From NCBI RefSeq assembly GCF_027923225.1, contig NZ_BSDI01000001.1, forward strand, positions 411,946 to 475,945: DNA of 64,000 nt. The letters are read 5' to 3'. Each line of letters begins with the position of its first letter. Within the stretch, counting starts at the first letter, position 1. The position numbers and the translations under genes were made by a program. Of the stretch, positions 1-8,022 are shown one piece after another. This DNA is from Phytohabitans aurantiacus (GTDB lineage Bacteria; Actinomycetota; Actinomycetes; Mycobacteriales; Micromonosporaceae). The notes beneath the pieces are model-generated. The model made no database searches and was not told the origin of the DNA. It worked only from the letters and a program-made list of their open reading frames with translations.

Positions 1-320
1 CGCTGATGGACAAGGCTGCGAGCACCGGCACGCTGACCAACCCCAAGAAGCTGAACTCGTTCCTCCAGGCGGTGACCGACGCGGTGACCGTGGACGACGG
101 CTTCTCGCTGGTCGACATGGCGGTCCAGTTCCGCAGCCTGCGGGGCGAGAACCTCAAGTTCATCACCAGCCCGCACAACGGCAGCCAGACGATCAACGGT
201 GAGTCGGTGGTCGTGTCCAACAAGGAGAAGGCGCTGGCGATGTACGAGGCGATGGCCAACGACACGATGAAGGAGTGGGTGACAGCCAATGCCTCGCCCA
301 CCCCGAAGGCGGGGAGCTGA
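1..320 (+). CDS. LCP-family (LytR-CpsA-Psr) protein, C-terminal part only
   Basis: This is the 3' end of a gene whose start lies before the window. The roughly 105 visible residues match the C-terminal segment of the three LCP proteins that follow: an NPKKLN segment (NPVKLN and NPLKLN in its neighbours), a VDDGFSLVDMA stretch and a closing region ending in a small Thr/Pro tail. LCP proteins transfer lipid-linked polymers such as wall teichoic acid or arabinogalactan onto peptidoglycan at the outer face of the membrane. The catalytic core is outside the window, so the call rests on the tail similarity and the tandem context. Confidence 0.75.
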   Translation, partial: LMDKAASTGTLTNPKKLNSFLQAVTDAVTVDDGFSLVDMAVQFRSLRGENLKFITSPHNGSQTINGESVVVSNKEKALAMYEAMANDTMKEWVTANASPTPKAGS

Positions 321-416
321 CGCCGGTTCGCCGGTGCGTCACCTGGGCTTCATGATCCGTATCCCGTACGACCGTAGCCTCCGCGCTGGACTCTGTCGTC
401 GGCGATCGGACCCGGG

Positions 417-1589
417 ATGCAGGTGGAGCGCGGCCAGCGCCCTGGAAAGGCAGCCAGAAACAAGCGGCGTGATCCGCTCTGGGCCAGGCTGACCGTCATC
501 GGCGGAGCGGTACTGATGATGACGAGCGGCACCGCGATCGTCGGAGCCCACGCGATCATCGGCAACGCCACCTCGAACATCGAGACGACGAGCCTGCTCG
601 GCGGTGACGCTTCCGCCGCCGAGCAGCCCGGCGGCAACGACATCGACGGCCCGGTCAACATGCTGCTGGTCGGCATCGACGCCCGACCGCCGGGCAGTTC
701 GGAGACCAGCGTCCTGGCGGACACGATCGTCGTACTGCACATCCCGGCCACCCACGACCAGGCGTACCTGGTGTCGCTTCCCCGGGACTGGCGAGTGGAC
801 ATCCCCGCATACGCGAAGACCGGCGCGGGCGCGAGCGTCGGCAAGATCAACGGAGCGTTCAGCAAGGGGTACCAGGGGGCGGGCACCGAGCTGGAAAAGC
901 GCGCCCGCGGGGTCGACTCGCTGGCCCGGACGATCAACCGGGCGACGGGCATCAAGTTCAACGGTGCCGCGATCATCGACTTCTCCGGTTTCGAGGCGGT
1001 GGTCAAGGAACTCGGCGGCGTCCAGATGTGCGTCGACCAGCGGGCCGAGTCGATCCACCTGGGCGTCGACAAGAACGGGAAGATCCTCAAGCTCTGGTAC
1101 AAGGAGGGTGCGGGCATCCAGGACCTGCCACCGGGTGGCCACGCGCTGGTACACGAGGTGGGCTGCCGCCGGATGTCCGCTCAGCTCGCCCTCGACTACG
1201 CCCGCATCCGCAAGAGCCTGCCCAACGGCGACTACGACCGGCAGCGCCACCAGCAGCAGCTCATCAAGGCGATCGCCAAGGAGGCGACGAGCAAGGGCGT
1301 GATCACGAACCCGGTCAAGCTGAACAATGTGATCAAGGCGGCCGGCAAGGCGTTCGTACTCGACACCCAGGGCATCCCGGTGGCCGACTTCGTCTTCACG
1401 CTCCGCCGGGTCGCCGCGAACGACCTCGTACTGATCAAGACCAACGGCGGCCGGGTGCAGCCGTTGATGATCGACGGGCAGAGCTTCGAGCAATTGAGTG
1501 ATCGTTCGATGGCGATGCTCGCGGCGGTACGGGATGGCACGCTCGTGAATTTCCTTGTCAGCAATCCGCAGTTCATCGCAAAGACGTGA
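417..1589 (+). CDS. LCP-family cell-wall polymer ligase
   Basis: A 390-residue membrane-anchored protein. A short basic cytoplasmic tail (KAARNKRRDPLWARL) precedes one membrane segment at about residues 25-45. The LCP catalytic domain follows: a MLLVGIDA strand near residue 83, ADTIVVLHI, the SLPRD motif at about 120-124 whose arginine binds the pyrophosphate of the lipid carrier, an AAIIDFSGFE helix, and DYARIRKSLPNGDYDRQRH near 260-275. The family attaches undecaprenyl-phosphate-linked glycopolymers to peptidoglycan. It is the second of four tandem paralogues. The ATG start is about 100 bases after the preceding stop; no strong ribosome-binding site is obvious, so the start could be slightly different. 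Confidence 0.88.
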   Translation: MQVERGQRPGKAARNKRRDPLWARLTVIGGAVLMMTSGTAIVGAHAIIGNATSNIETTSLLGGDASAAEQPGGNDIDGPVNMLLVGIDARPPGSSETSVLADTIVVLHIPATHDQAYLVSLPRDWRVDIPAYAKTGAGASVGKINGAFSKGYQGAGTELEKRARGVDSLARTINRATGIKFNGAAIIDFSGFEAVVKELGGVQMCVDQRAESIHLGVDKNGKILKLWYKEGAGIQDLPPGGHALVHEVGCRRMSAQLALDYARIRKSLPNGDYDRQRHQQQLIKAIAKEATSKGVITNPVKLNNVIKAAGKAFVLDTQGIPVADFVFTLRRVAANDLVLIKTNGGRVQPLMIDGQSFEQLSDRSMAMLAAVRDGTLVNFLVSNPQFIAKT

Positions 1590-1718
1590 GCCAGTACGCC
1601 CCTATTTGCGGTAGTGCATCCAGTCGACGACACGTACCTGAAACGCAGGGGAACTCGCGGAGTCGGGAAGGTGTCCGTAAAGTGGGCTAGCCCCCTTGTC
1701 CCCGACCTGGAGAGCAGG

Positions 1719-2906
1719 ATGCCGGTTCAGACGCCCCGACGCCCCGCGTCGCTGGAGCGACCCGCCGCCTCCTCCCCCGTCAAGCCCCCAGTCCGCACCA
1801 ACACCAAGTCGACGAAGACCAAGCGCCGGAAGGACCCCATGTGGGCCCGGCTGACGGTCGTGTTCGGCGCGGTGCTGATGATGGTCAGCGGTGGCGCGAT
1901 CGTGGGAAGTAAGGCACTGCTCAACCAGGCGACGGGCGACATCGAGACGACCAACCTGCTGGGCACCGCCAGCAAGACCGACGCGGAGGGCGGCAAGAGC
2001 CTCGACGGTCCGATCGACCTTCTCCTGCTCGGCGTCGACGCGCGCGCCCGGTGGGATGTCAACGACACCCGGGCCGACACGATCATCATCCTGCACATCC
2101 CGGCCACCCACGACCAGGCATACCTGATCTCGATCCCGCGTGACACGCAGGTGCAGGTGCCGTCGTTCAAGAAGAACGGGTACCCGGGCGGCACGGCCAA
2201 GGCGACCGAGGCGTTCTTCCACGGCGCCCAGAACGGCGGCGGCTGGGCCGGCGGCGCCCAGCTGATGGCGCAGACGATCAAGAACCTGACCGGCATCAGC
2301 TTCGACGGCGCGGCGATCATCGACTTCAACGGTTTCAAGGGCGTCATCGACGCGCTGGGCACCATCCGGATGTGCGTCGACCAGGAGGTCAGGTCGCACC
2401 ACATGACGATGGTCGACGGCAAGCCCACGTGGAACGCCCAGGCGAAGAAGATGGGCGGCAAGAAGGAGCCGGTCATCCACAAGGTCGGCTGCCGCAACAT
2501 GGAGGGCTGGGAGGCGCTCGACTACTCCCGCCAGCGATACGGGCTCAAGAACGGCGACTACGACCGCCAGCGCCACCAGCAGCAGCTCATCAAGGCCATG
2601 GCGAAGAAGGCCGTCGACACCGGGATGAACAACCCGCTCAAGCTCAACGGGCTGATCAAGGCCGCTGGCAAGGCGTTCGTGCTCGACACCGGCAGCGCCA
2701 ACACCGCCGACTTCCTCTTCACGATGCGCGGCGTGGCCGCCAACGACCTCGTGCTGCTGCGCACCAACAACGGCACGTTCAGCGGCAACAACGAGGGTCG
2801 CGAGGTGCTCAACCCGCTCAGCCAGGACATGTTCCAGGCGGTCAAGAACGACAAGCTCGGCCAGTTCATCCTGGAGAATCCGACAACCCTCGCTAAAGAG
2901 AAATAA
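1719..2906 (+). CDS. LCP-family cell-wall polymer ligase
   Basis: A 395-residue paralogue of the preceding gene. The first 40 residues are Pro/Lys-rich and cytoplasmic, followed by a membrane anchor at about 43-65 and the LCP domain with LLLLGVDARA, ADTIIILHI, SIPRDTQV, GAAIIDFNGFKG and a QRYGLKNGDYDRQRH segment. An upstream in-frame ATG at 1614 would add 35 residues of non-family sequence. The ATG at 1719 has a GGAGAG site a few bases upstream and gives an N-terminus like those of its neighbours, so I prefer it. The conserved arginines and aspartates are all present, so it should be active. Confidence 0.88.
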   Translation: MPVQTPRRPASLERPAASSPVKPPVRTNTKSTKTKRRKDPMWARLTVVFGAVLMMVSGGAIVGSKALLNQATGDIETTNLLGTASKTDAEGGKSLDGPIDLLLLGVDARARWDVNDTRADTIIILHIPATHDQAYLISIPRDTQVQVPSFKKNGYPGGTAKATEAFFHGAQNGGGWAGGAQLMAQTIKNLTGISFDGAAIIDFNGFKGVIDALGTIRMCVDQEVRSHHMTMVDGKPTWNAQAKKMGGKKEPVIHKVGCRNMEGWEALDYSRQRYGLKNGDYDRQRHQQQLIKAMAKKAVDTGMNNPLKLNGLIKAAGKAFVLDTGSANTADFLFTMRGVAANDLVLLRTNNGTFSGNNEGREVLNPLSQDMFQAVKNDKLGQFILENPTTLAKEK

Positions 2907-2916
2907 GCTCGGCCAT

Positions 2917-3897
2917 GTGGCACCGAGATGGGCGAAGATCTTTCTCGGCGCCGGCCTGGTGCTACTGCTGGCAGCCGGTCTAGGCGCGGTCGGCCTGCGG
3001 GTACTGGTCTGGCGATACGAGCGCGCCGTCGACCAGCAGCGCCTGCTCGACGCCACGGCGAGGCAGCGCACCAGCACCACCGTCGAGGGTCCGCTCAACT
3101 ACCTGATCATCGGCTCTGACCTGCGGGTCTCGAATCCGGCCGGCGGTCAGCGCGCCGACACCATCGTGCTCGCGCACATCCCGGCGGGGCTGGGGCACGC
3201 GTACCTCATCTCGGTGCCGCGTGACCTGCGGGTGCCGATACCAGCCGACGCGGCCAGCGGCTACGGCGGCGGCACCGACAAGATCAATGCGGCGTACCAG
3301 TACGGGCGGGTGGGGTTGGTCTCGGCGGCCCTCACCCAGCTGACCGGCGTCCGCTTCGACGGCGCCGCGATCATCGACTTCAGCGGGTTCCGGCGCGTGA
3401 TCGACCTCCTCGGCGGCGTGACGATCTGCGTCGACACCGAGACCCGCTCGATACACACCGGTCACGTCTTCACCGCCGGCTGCCACGAGATGAGCGGCGC
3501 GCAGGCGCTGGACTACGCGCGGCAGCGCTACGACCTGCCGAACGGAGACTTCGACCGGCAACGCCACCACCAGCAGATCCTCAAGGCGATCCTGGCCGAA
3601 ATGTCCGATGCTGGAGATCTTGCCAACCCGGTCAAGCTGGACCAGTTGTTCCGCGCCGTCGGATCATCGCTAACCGTCGACACCAACGGCGTACAGCTGC
3701 CAGACCTTGCCCTGGCACTGCGTGGAATCCGCGCCGACGACCTGGTGGGGGTCCAGGTCCCCGCGCATTCGGAAATGCTTGGGGGCGTCTCATACGCGCT
3801 GCTGGACCCGCCTGCGGACGCCCTCTTCGCGGCGCTGGCGCGAGCGGACCTTGCCACCTGGCTGACCGCGAACCCCCGCTGGGTGAACAAACTGTAG
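2917..3897 (+). CDS. LCP-family cell-wall polymer ligase
   Basis: The shortest of the four tandem LCP proteins (326 residues). It has almost no cytoplasmic tail: a GTG start is followed by APRWAK and a membrane segment at about 8-30. The LCP core shows YLIIGSDLRV, ADTIVLAHI, SVPRDLRV, GAAIIDFSGFRR, CVDTETRS and QRYDLPNGDFDRQRHH. It begins 10 bases after the preceding gene stops, so the two are probably co-transcribed. The last residues (WLTANPRWVNKL) match the tails of the other copies. The different tail and loop lengths suggest that the copies serve different polymers or growth conditions; this is inference. Confidence 0.88.
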   Translation: MAPRWAKIFLGAGLVLLLAAGLGAVGLRVLVWRYERAVDQQRLLDATARQRTSTTVEGPLNYLIIGSDLRVSNPAGGQRADTIVLAHIPAGLGHAYLISVPRDLRVPIPADAASGYGGGTDKINAAYQYGRVGLVSAALTQLTGVRFDGAAIIDFSGFRRVIDLLGGVTICVDTETRSIHTGHVFTAGCHEMSGAQALDYARQRYDLPNGDFDRQRHHQQILKAILAEMSDAGDLANPVKLDQLFRAVGSSLTVDTNGVQLPDLALALRGIRADDLVGVQVPAHSEMLGGVSYALLDPPADALFAALARADLATWLTANPRWVNKL

Positions 3898-3898
3898 C

Positions 3899-3904
3899 TA
3901 CGCT
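3899..3904 (+). promoter_or_regulatory. Putative -10 box for a leaderless rhodanese transcript
   Basis: TACGCT lies 8 bases upstream of the GTG at 3913, and no Shine-Dalgarno sequence is present. The same TANNNT spacing recurs before many genes here. Confidence 0.4.
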
Positions 3905-3912
3905 TAGGACCC

Positions 3913-4248
3913 GTGTTCGGACCTCACATTCCCACGGTGACCGCGGCCGAGATTCCCGCCGGGGCATTCCTGCTAGATGTTCGCGAGCCCGACGAGTGGA
4001 CCGCTGGCCACGCGCCAGGCGCTGTGCACATGCCAATGATGGAGATCCCCGTGCGCATCGCCGAGGTGCCCACGGAGGGCGACGTTGTCGTGGTCTGCCG
4101 CTCCGGCGGCCGCTCCGGCCAGGTGGTCGCGTACCTGCTCGGCAACGGGTGGGACAACGTGAGCAACCTCGACGGCGGCATGCAGGACTGGGCGGCGACC
4201 GGCCGCGCGCTGGTCAGCGAAGACGGGCAGCCGGCAAGAGTGCTTTAA
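3913..4248 (+). CDS. Rhodanese-like domain protein
   Basis: A 111-residue single-domain rhodanese. It has the LLDVREPDEWTAGHAPGAVH opening motif at about 19-38 and the active-site loop CRSGGRS near 61-67, with the nucleophilic cysteine. Such proteins pass a sulfane sulfur from a donor such as thiosulfate to an acceptor thiol through a cysteine persulfide; the acceptor here is unknown. The next gene starts immediately after its stop codon, so both are probably translated from one message. Confidence 0.85.
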   Translation: MFGPHIPTVTAAEIPAGAFLLDVREPDEWTAGHAPGAVHMPMMEIPVRIAEVPTEGDVVVVCRSGGRSGQVVAYLLGNGWDNVSNLDGGMQDWAATGRALVSEDGQPARVL

Positions 4249-5016
4249 GTGGCGGCACCCCTCGTATTCGCCCATCGCGGCTCCTCGGCCGCGCTGCCTG
4301 AGCACACCCTCGCCGCGTACCTGCGCGCGCTCGACGAGGGTGCGGACGGCTTGGAGTGCGACGTCCGGCTGACCCGCGACGGTCACCTGGTGTGCGTCCA
4401 CGACCGGCGCCTCGACCGCACGAGCAACGGCCGTGGCCGGGTCAGCGCGCACACGCTGGCCGAACTGGAGCAGCTCGACTTCGGGTCCTGGCACGGTGTC
4501 GAGACGGATGACCCGGTCGACCCGGACCGCACCCGGCTGCTGACGCTCGACCGGCTGCTCTCGGCCGTGCGCGCGGCTGGACGCGACATCCAGGTGCTGA
4601 TCGAGACAAAACACCCGTCAAGGTACGGCGGAGACGTCGAGCGCCGGCTGGCCGCCCTGCTGCGCGAGCACGACCTGCCGGATGGCCAGGTGGGCATCAC
4701 GGTGATGTCGTTCTCCCCGCTGTCCGTCCGGCGCGTCCGCGAGCTGATGCCCGATCTGCCGACCGCCCTGCTACTGCAGGTGCTGCCGCCCCGCCTGCCG
4801 CTGCGCAAGCTGCCCTTCGGTGCCCGGATCGCGGGACCGGGCATCGGGCTGATCCGCGCCCGCCCGCAACTCGTACCACTGCTACAGAAAGGCGGACACC
4901 CGGTCTACGCCTGGACCGTGAACGAGAGGGACGATCTGGACCTCGCCCTGCGTCATGGGGTGGACGGGATCATTACGGACCGGCCACGGTTCGTGCTGGA
5001 CCAGCTGGGGAGGTAG
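4249..5016 (+). CDS. Glycerophosphodiester phosphodiesterase
   Basis: A 255-residue GDPD TIM-barrel enzyme hydrolysing glycerophosphodiesters to glycerol 3-phosphate and an alcohol. The N-terminus carries FAHRGSSAALPEHTLAAY with the catalytic His-Arg pair and glutamate. GLECDVRLTRDGHLVCVHD holds the metal-binding Glu and Asp and the second catalytic His. VLIETKHP, YAWTVNERDDLDLAL and GVDGIITDRP complete the family pattern. There is no signal peptide, so it is probably cytosolic. The GTG start follows the rhodanese stop directly with no spacer, indicating translational coupling. Confidence 0.92.
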   Translation: MAAPLVFAHRGSSAALPEHTLAAYLRALDEGADGLECDVRLTRDGHLVCVHDRRLDRTSNGRGRVSAHTLAELEQLDFGSWHGVETDDPVDPDRTRLLTLDRLLSAVRAAGRDIQVLIETKHPSRYGGDVERRLAALLREHDLPDGQVGITVMSFSPLSVRRVRELMPDLPTALLLQVLPPRLPLRKLPFGARIAGPGIGLIRARPQLVPLLQKGGHPVYAWTVNERDDLDLALRHGVDGIITDRPRFVLDQLGR

Positions 5017-5056
5017 GACCCTGCACAAAATCGACGAGACAGGGCAGACTCAGGTC

Positions 5057-6517
5057 ATGCCGGAGCGTCCCGACTACGCCGCTCTCATCGCCGGGCAGGC
5101 CATCGTCATCGAGATGACCAACTCGGGAGACTCCGGCCTCCCCGTCCTGGGGCACCAGCTCAAACTCTTCGAACGGGCGTTGGGCGCCGCCGGCATGTCG
5201 TTCGCCGAGTACGGGCCGACCGGCGGCCGGGTCGTCGCGGCCACCGGCGCCGCGGAGTGGACGCTGGGCCGGCCGGTCGACACCTCCGATCCGGCCACCG
5301 CGCGCCTGCTCGCCGGCCCGCGCACGGCCTGCCTGCCCGTGCGCGCCCTCGACCGCGCGCTCGCCGACCAGATGATCGGCCGCGGCCTCCAGCGGATGCT
5401 CTACGCGCGCACGGAGCTGCGCGGCATGGTGATCGGCGGGCTGCACGCCTACTTCACCGATGCCGATGGCGAGGCCGGCACCGAGCACCACACCCTCATG
5501 TCCTACCTCGCCACCTGCGTCGCGCACATGTACGGCGACCTGGCGGGCCTGCCGGTGCACGGTGACGGGCCGGCGGTGGCCGCGCTCGCCGACGGCTTGG
5601 CGATCATCGACCGCGAGGGGACGGTCCGGCTGTGGAACCCGGCCGCCGAGCAGGTCACCGGCATGCCCGCGACGAAGATGATCAACCAGAAGCTGCCCTT
5701 CTCGATCCCGCCGTCCGGCCAGGTGCTCGACCACCGGATGCCAGACGGCCGCTGGCTCAAGATCACGTCCGGCGAGCTGCCGGGCACGTTCGAGTCCCGG
5801 GTGGTCACCTTCCGCGACACCACCGACCAGTACCGCCACGACCACGACCGCGACCTCTTCGTCGCGGTCACCAGCCATGAGCTCCGCACGCCGGTCACGG
5901 TCATCAAGGGGTACGCGGACACGCTGTGCAACCACTGGGACTCGCTCCCCGAGCCGGACCGCCGCGAAGCCGCCCGGGTCATCGGGCTGCGCGCGGGCGA
6001 GTTGGCGCGGCTGGTCGACCGGCTGCTGTCCGCCGCCAACGACGGGGTACAGGTGGGCGGTGCCGCCCCGGTGCCGTTCGACCTCGTCGACGCGTTGCGC
6101 TCGGCCGCCAACACGCTCCCCGCCGACCTGCGCCGCCGGTTGGCCGTCAACCTGCCCGACGATCTGCCCAAGGCGCTCGGCGACCGCACCAGCATGGCGA
6201 CCGTCCTCACCGAACTGGCCACCAACGCGGAGAAATATTCAAATCCGGGTACCCCTGTCGAGGTGACCGCCGAAGCAGACGAGCGCACGGTGGCCTTCCG
6301 GGTTTCCGATCGGGGCATCGGGGTACGGCCGGATCATGTGGAGCGCGCCTTCGACCGGTTCTGGCAAGGAGAACAAGGTGATCGTCGAAGGTATCCAGGC
6401 ACCGGTCTCGGCCTCTTTCTCGTTAGAAGGATCGTTGAACGACAAAACGGATGGGTGTCCCTTCGTCCACGCGACGGAGGCGGTACGGTCGCAGAGGTGC
6501 GACTCCCCCGCGGATAG
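5057..6517 (+). CDS. PAS-domain sensor histidine kinase
   Basis: A 486-residue kinase with no clear membrane segment. The N-terminal ~170 residues are an unassigned sensory region. A PAS domain follows (ADGLAIIDREGTVRLWNPA, about 177-195). The dimerisation helix carries the phosphoacceptor His274 in SHELRTPVTVIKGY. The ATPase domain shows an N-box (ELATNAEKYSN), SDRGIGVRP and GTGLGLFLVRRIVE. The frame is open further upstream, but the ATG at 5057 gives a sensible N-terminus (MPERPDYAALIAGQ) clear of the previous gene. No response regulator is adjacent; the next gene is a second GHKL-type ATPase, so the pair may act on a phosphorelay or sigma-factor pathway encoded elsewhere. Confidence 0.87.
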   Translation: MPERPDYAALIAGQAIVIEMTNSGDSGLPVLGHQLKLFERALGAAGMSFAEYGPTGGRVVAATGAAEWTLGRPVDTSDPATARLLAGPRTACLPVRALDRALADQMIGRGLQRMLYARTELRGMVIGGLHAYFTDADGEAGTEHHTLMSYLATCVAHMYGDLAGLPVHGDGPAVAALADGLAIIDREGTVRLWNPAAEQVTGMPATKMINQKLPFSIPPSGQVLDHRMPDGRWLKITSGELPGTFESRVVTFRDTTDQYRHDHDRDLFVAVTSHELRTPVTVIKGYADTLCNHWDSLPEPDRREAARVIGLRAGELARLVDRLLSAANDGVQVGGAAPVPFDLVDALRSAANTLPADLRRRLAVNLPDDLPKALGDRTSMATVLTELATNAEKYSNPGTPVEVTAEADERTVAFRVSDRGIGVRPDHVERAFDRFWQGEQGDRRRYPGTGLGLFLVRRIVERQNGWVSLRPRDGGGTVAEVRLPRG

Positions 6518-6536
6518 GTGACGGCAGGAGGCACAC

Positions 6537-6968
6537 GTGTCGATGGCGCTGGCTGAGCGAGCCTGGTGCGTTGTCGTGCCACACCACCCCCGCGGTGCCC
6601 GCATGGCCCGGCAGCGCCTGGTCACGGAGCTGCGCGATTCGCTGCCTCCCACGCTGCTGGCCGACGCGGTCGCCGTCCTGGCTGAGCTGGTCGGCAACGC
6701 GGTGATGCACGCCGATCCCCTGCCTGGCGGCGTGATCCGGGTGGCGTGGCGGCTACGGCCGGGTGGCGGCGACGAGACACCGGTGCTGCAGGTGCGGGTC
6801 ACCGACGGCGGCGCCCTCGAACCGCCCCACATCCGCACGGTGGCCGTGGACGCCATCGACGGGCGCGGGCTGGGCATCGTGGACGCCCTCTCCGCTCGCT
6901 GGGGCGTCGAACGCGACGGCCTCGGGCAGAGCGTGTGGGCGGAAGTCTCGGTCCCTTTGCAGGGATAG
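6537..6968 (+). CDS. RsbW-like ATP-binding (GHKL) regulatory protein
   Basis: A 143-residue stand-alone HATPase_c_2 domain of the anti-sigma/serine kinase type. The N-box is ELVGNAVMHADP near residue 60, followed by a VTDGGALEPPH segment and DGRGLGIVDALSARWGV as the glycine-rich lid. Such proteins bind anti-sigma antagonists or phosphorylate them. It begins 19 bases after the histidine kinase, behind an AGGAGG site, so the two are probably one operon. Its partner is not visible here. Confidence 0.8.
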   Translation: MSMALAERAWCVVVPHHPRGARMARQRLVTELRDSLPPTLLADAVAVLAELVGNAVMHADPLPGGVIRVAWRLRPGGGDETPVLQVRVTDGGALEPPHIRTVAVDAIDGRGLGIVDALSARWGVERDGLGQSVWAEVSVPLQG

Positions 6969-7003
6969 CCGCGCCATTGACCACACACCCCCCACACAGA
7001 GCC

Positions 7004-7009
7004 TAGGCT
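7004..7009 (+). promoter_or_regulatory. Putative -10 box (TAGGCT) before a duplicated start
   Basis: TAGGCT is followed by GGTCTGCC and then GTG at 7018. The spacing and flanks are nearly identical to those before serS (TAGGCTGGTTTGTCGTG). It would make a leaderless start at 7018 rather than at the functional start at 7067, so the local start region appears to have been displaced. Confidence 0.5.
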
Positions 7010-7017
7010 GGTCTGCC

Positions 7018-7077
7018 GTGAGCAAGCGCCTCAGGGCGTCGCGGAGCGAGCGCACCAGGAGAATGAGTGAGCAAGCG
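7018..7077 (+). repeat. 11-bp direct repeat flanking a 38-bp insert at a gene start
   Basis: GTGAGCAAGCG occurs at 7018-7028 and again at 7067-7077, which is the start of the DUF5926 reading frame. The 38 bases between them (7029-7066) contain a GCGGAGCGAGCGC stretch and end with an AGGAG ribosome-binding site. The pattern fits a small insertion with target duplication, or a slipped duplication, that moved the original leaderless start. Confidence 0.55.
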
Positions 7078-7954
7078 TCGAAAGAACACCCGGTCCGCCG
7101 CCGACGCGGCGCCCAAGCGCCAGAAGGTGCGCGACATCTTCGTACCCCGGCCGTTCGAGGGCCTGGTCGACGAGCCTGAGTGGATCGCGCTGCGCGAGTT
7201 GGTGCCGGCGGCGTCCGCGCCGTTGCGCCTGCGGCCCGAGCTGGTCGAGCAGTACGGCGACCGCCCGGTCACCCTCGCCACGGTACTGCCGATGGCGTGG
7301 CCCGCGATGACCAAGCCGGACGGCCGTATCTTCGTCGGCCTCCAGCGGCACGTGCAATCCGGCGACGTCTCGCGCGACCTCGCTGTGGCGATCCTCTGCG
7401 CCCTGCAGACCAAGCCGGGCGGCACGGTGGCGGTGCCCGCCCTGCCCGGTGAGGGGCAGCGCCTCCAGGACATCCTGGTCGACGAGCCACTCGAGATCAC
7501 GATGCACGAGACCTTCGAGTTCTGGCTAGACGACGACGCGGCCGAAGACCCGAACGTGAAGTCTTCGCTGGAGCGCGCGAACGCCTCGATCTACCCGACC
7601 GTCAAGCTGGCCGCCGCGCACGCCGCGTACTGGTGCCGGGTCCCCGAGAAGGGACACGTGCGCTGGGTACTGCCGGACGACGAGGACGCCGCCCTCAACG
7701 CGCTGGCCCGCCTGGCCGGCGCCGGTGAGCTGCTGCTCGGCGAGGGCACGAAGTTCGCCGGCATGTTCCGGGCGCACGGGCGGCTGGTGCCGGTGTGGGA
7801 CATCCCCGGTGGCCCTGAGGCCGCCGAGTGGGAGGCACCGCTGGCCGACTTCGCGAAGCGATACGGCGACGCCCTCGGCGACACGACCCCGCTGGATACC
7901 GCCGCCCGCCGTGCCAAGCAGGGCCTGCTGGGACGCCAGCTCACGTTGCGCTGA
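7067..7954 (+). CDS. DUF5926 family protein
   Basis: A 295-residue cytosolic protein of unknown function that I recognise as the actinobacterial DUF5926 type. It has a basic N-terminus (SKRRKNTRSAADAAPKRQK), a VRDIFVPRPFEGLVDEPEW segment, an acidic HETFEFWLDDD stretch in the middle and a C-terminal region ending AKQGLLGRQLTLR. There are no membrane segments or catalytic motifs I can name. The GTG at 7067 has AGGAG seven bases upstream. An identical 11-base stretch with its own GTG lies 49 bases earlier in another frame. A strong hairpin follows the stop. Confidence 0.7.
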   Translation: MSKRRKNTRSAADAAPKRQKVRDIFVPRPFEGLVDEPEWIALRELVPAASAPLRLRPELVEQYGDRPVTLATVLPMAWPAMTKPDGRIFVGLQRHVQSGDVSRDLAVAILCALQTKPGGTVAVPALPGEGQRLQDILVDEPLEITMHETFEFWLDDDAAEDPNVKSSLERANASIYPTVKLAAAHAAYWCRVPEKGHVRWVLPDDEDAALNALARLAGAGELLLGEGTKFAGMFRAHGRLVPVWDIPGGPEAAEWEAPLADFAKRYGDALGDTTPLDTAARRAKQGLLGRQLTLR

Positions 7955-7955
7955 A

Positions 7956-8011
7956 GCGTGAAGGGCGTCCCTCAAGTCGTTCCAGCAGCTTGAGGGACGC
8001 CCTGATCACGC
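7956..8011. terminator. Long intergenic hairpin (family copy A) between convergent genes
   Basis: AGGGCGTCCCTCAAG at 7962-7976 pairs perfectly with CTTGAGGGACGCCCT at 7989-8003, around the 12-base loop TCGTTCCAGCAG. The outer GCGTGA and GATCACGC extend the stem with a small gap. It sits between two convergent genes and probably terminates both. It shares design and loop length with the hairpins at 12202-12257 and 31564-31617. Confidence 0.75.
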
Positions 8012-8022
8012 CGAAGGGGCGC

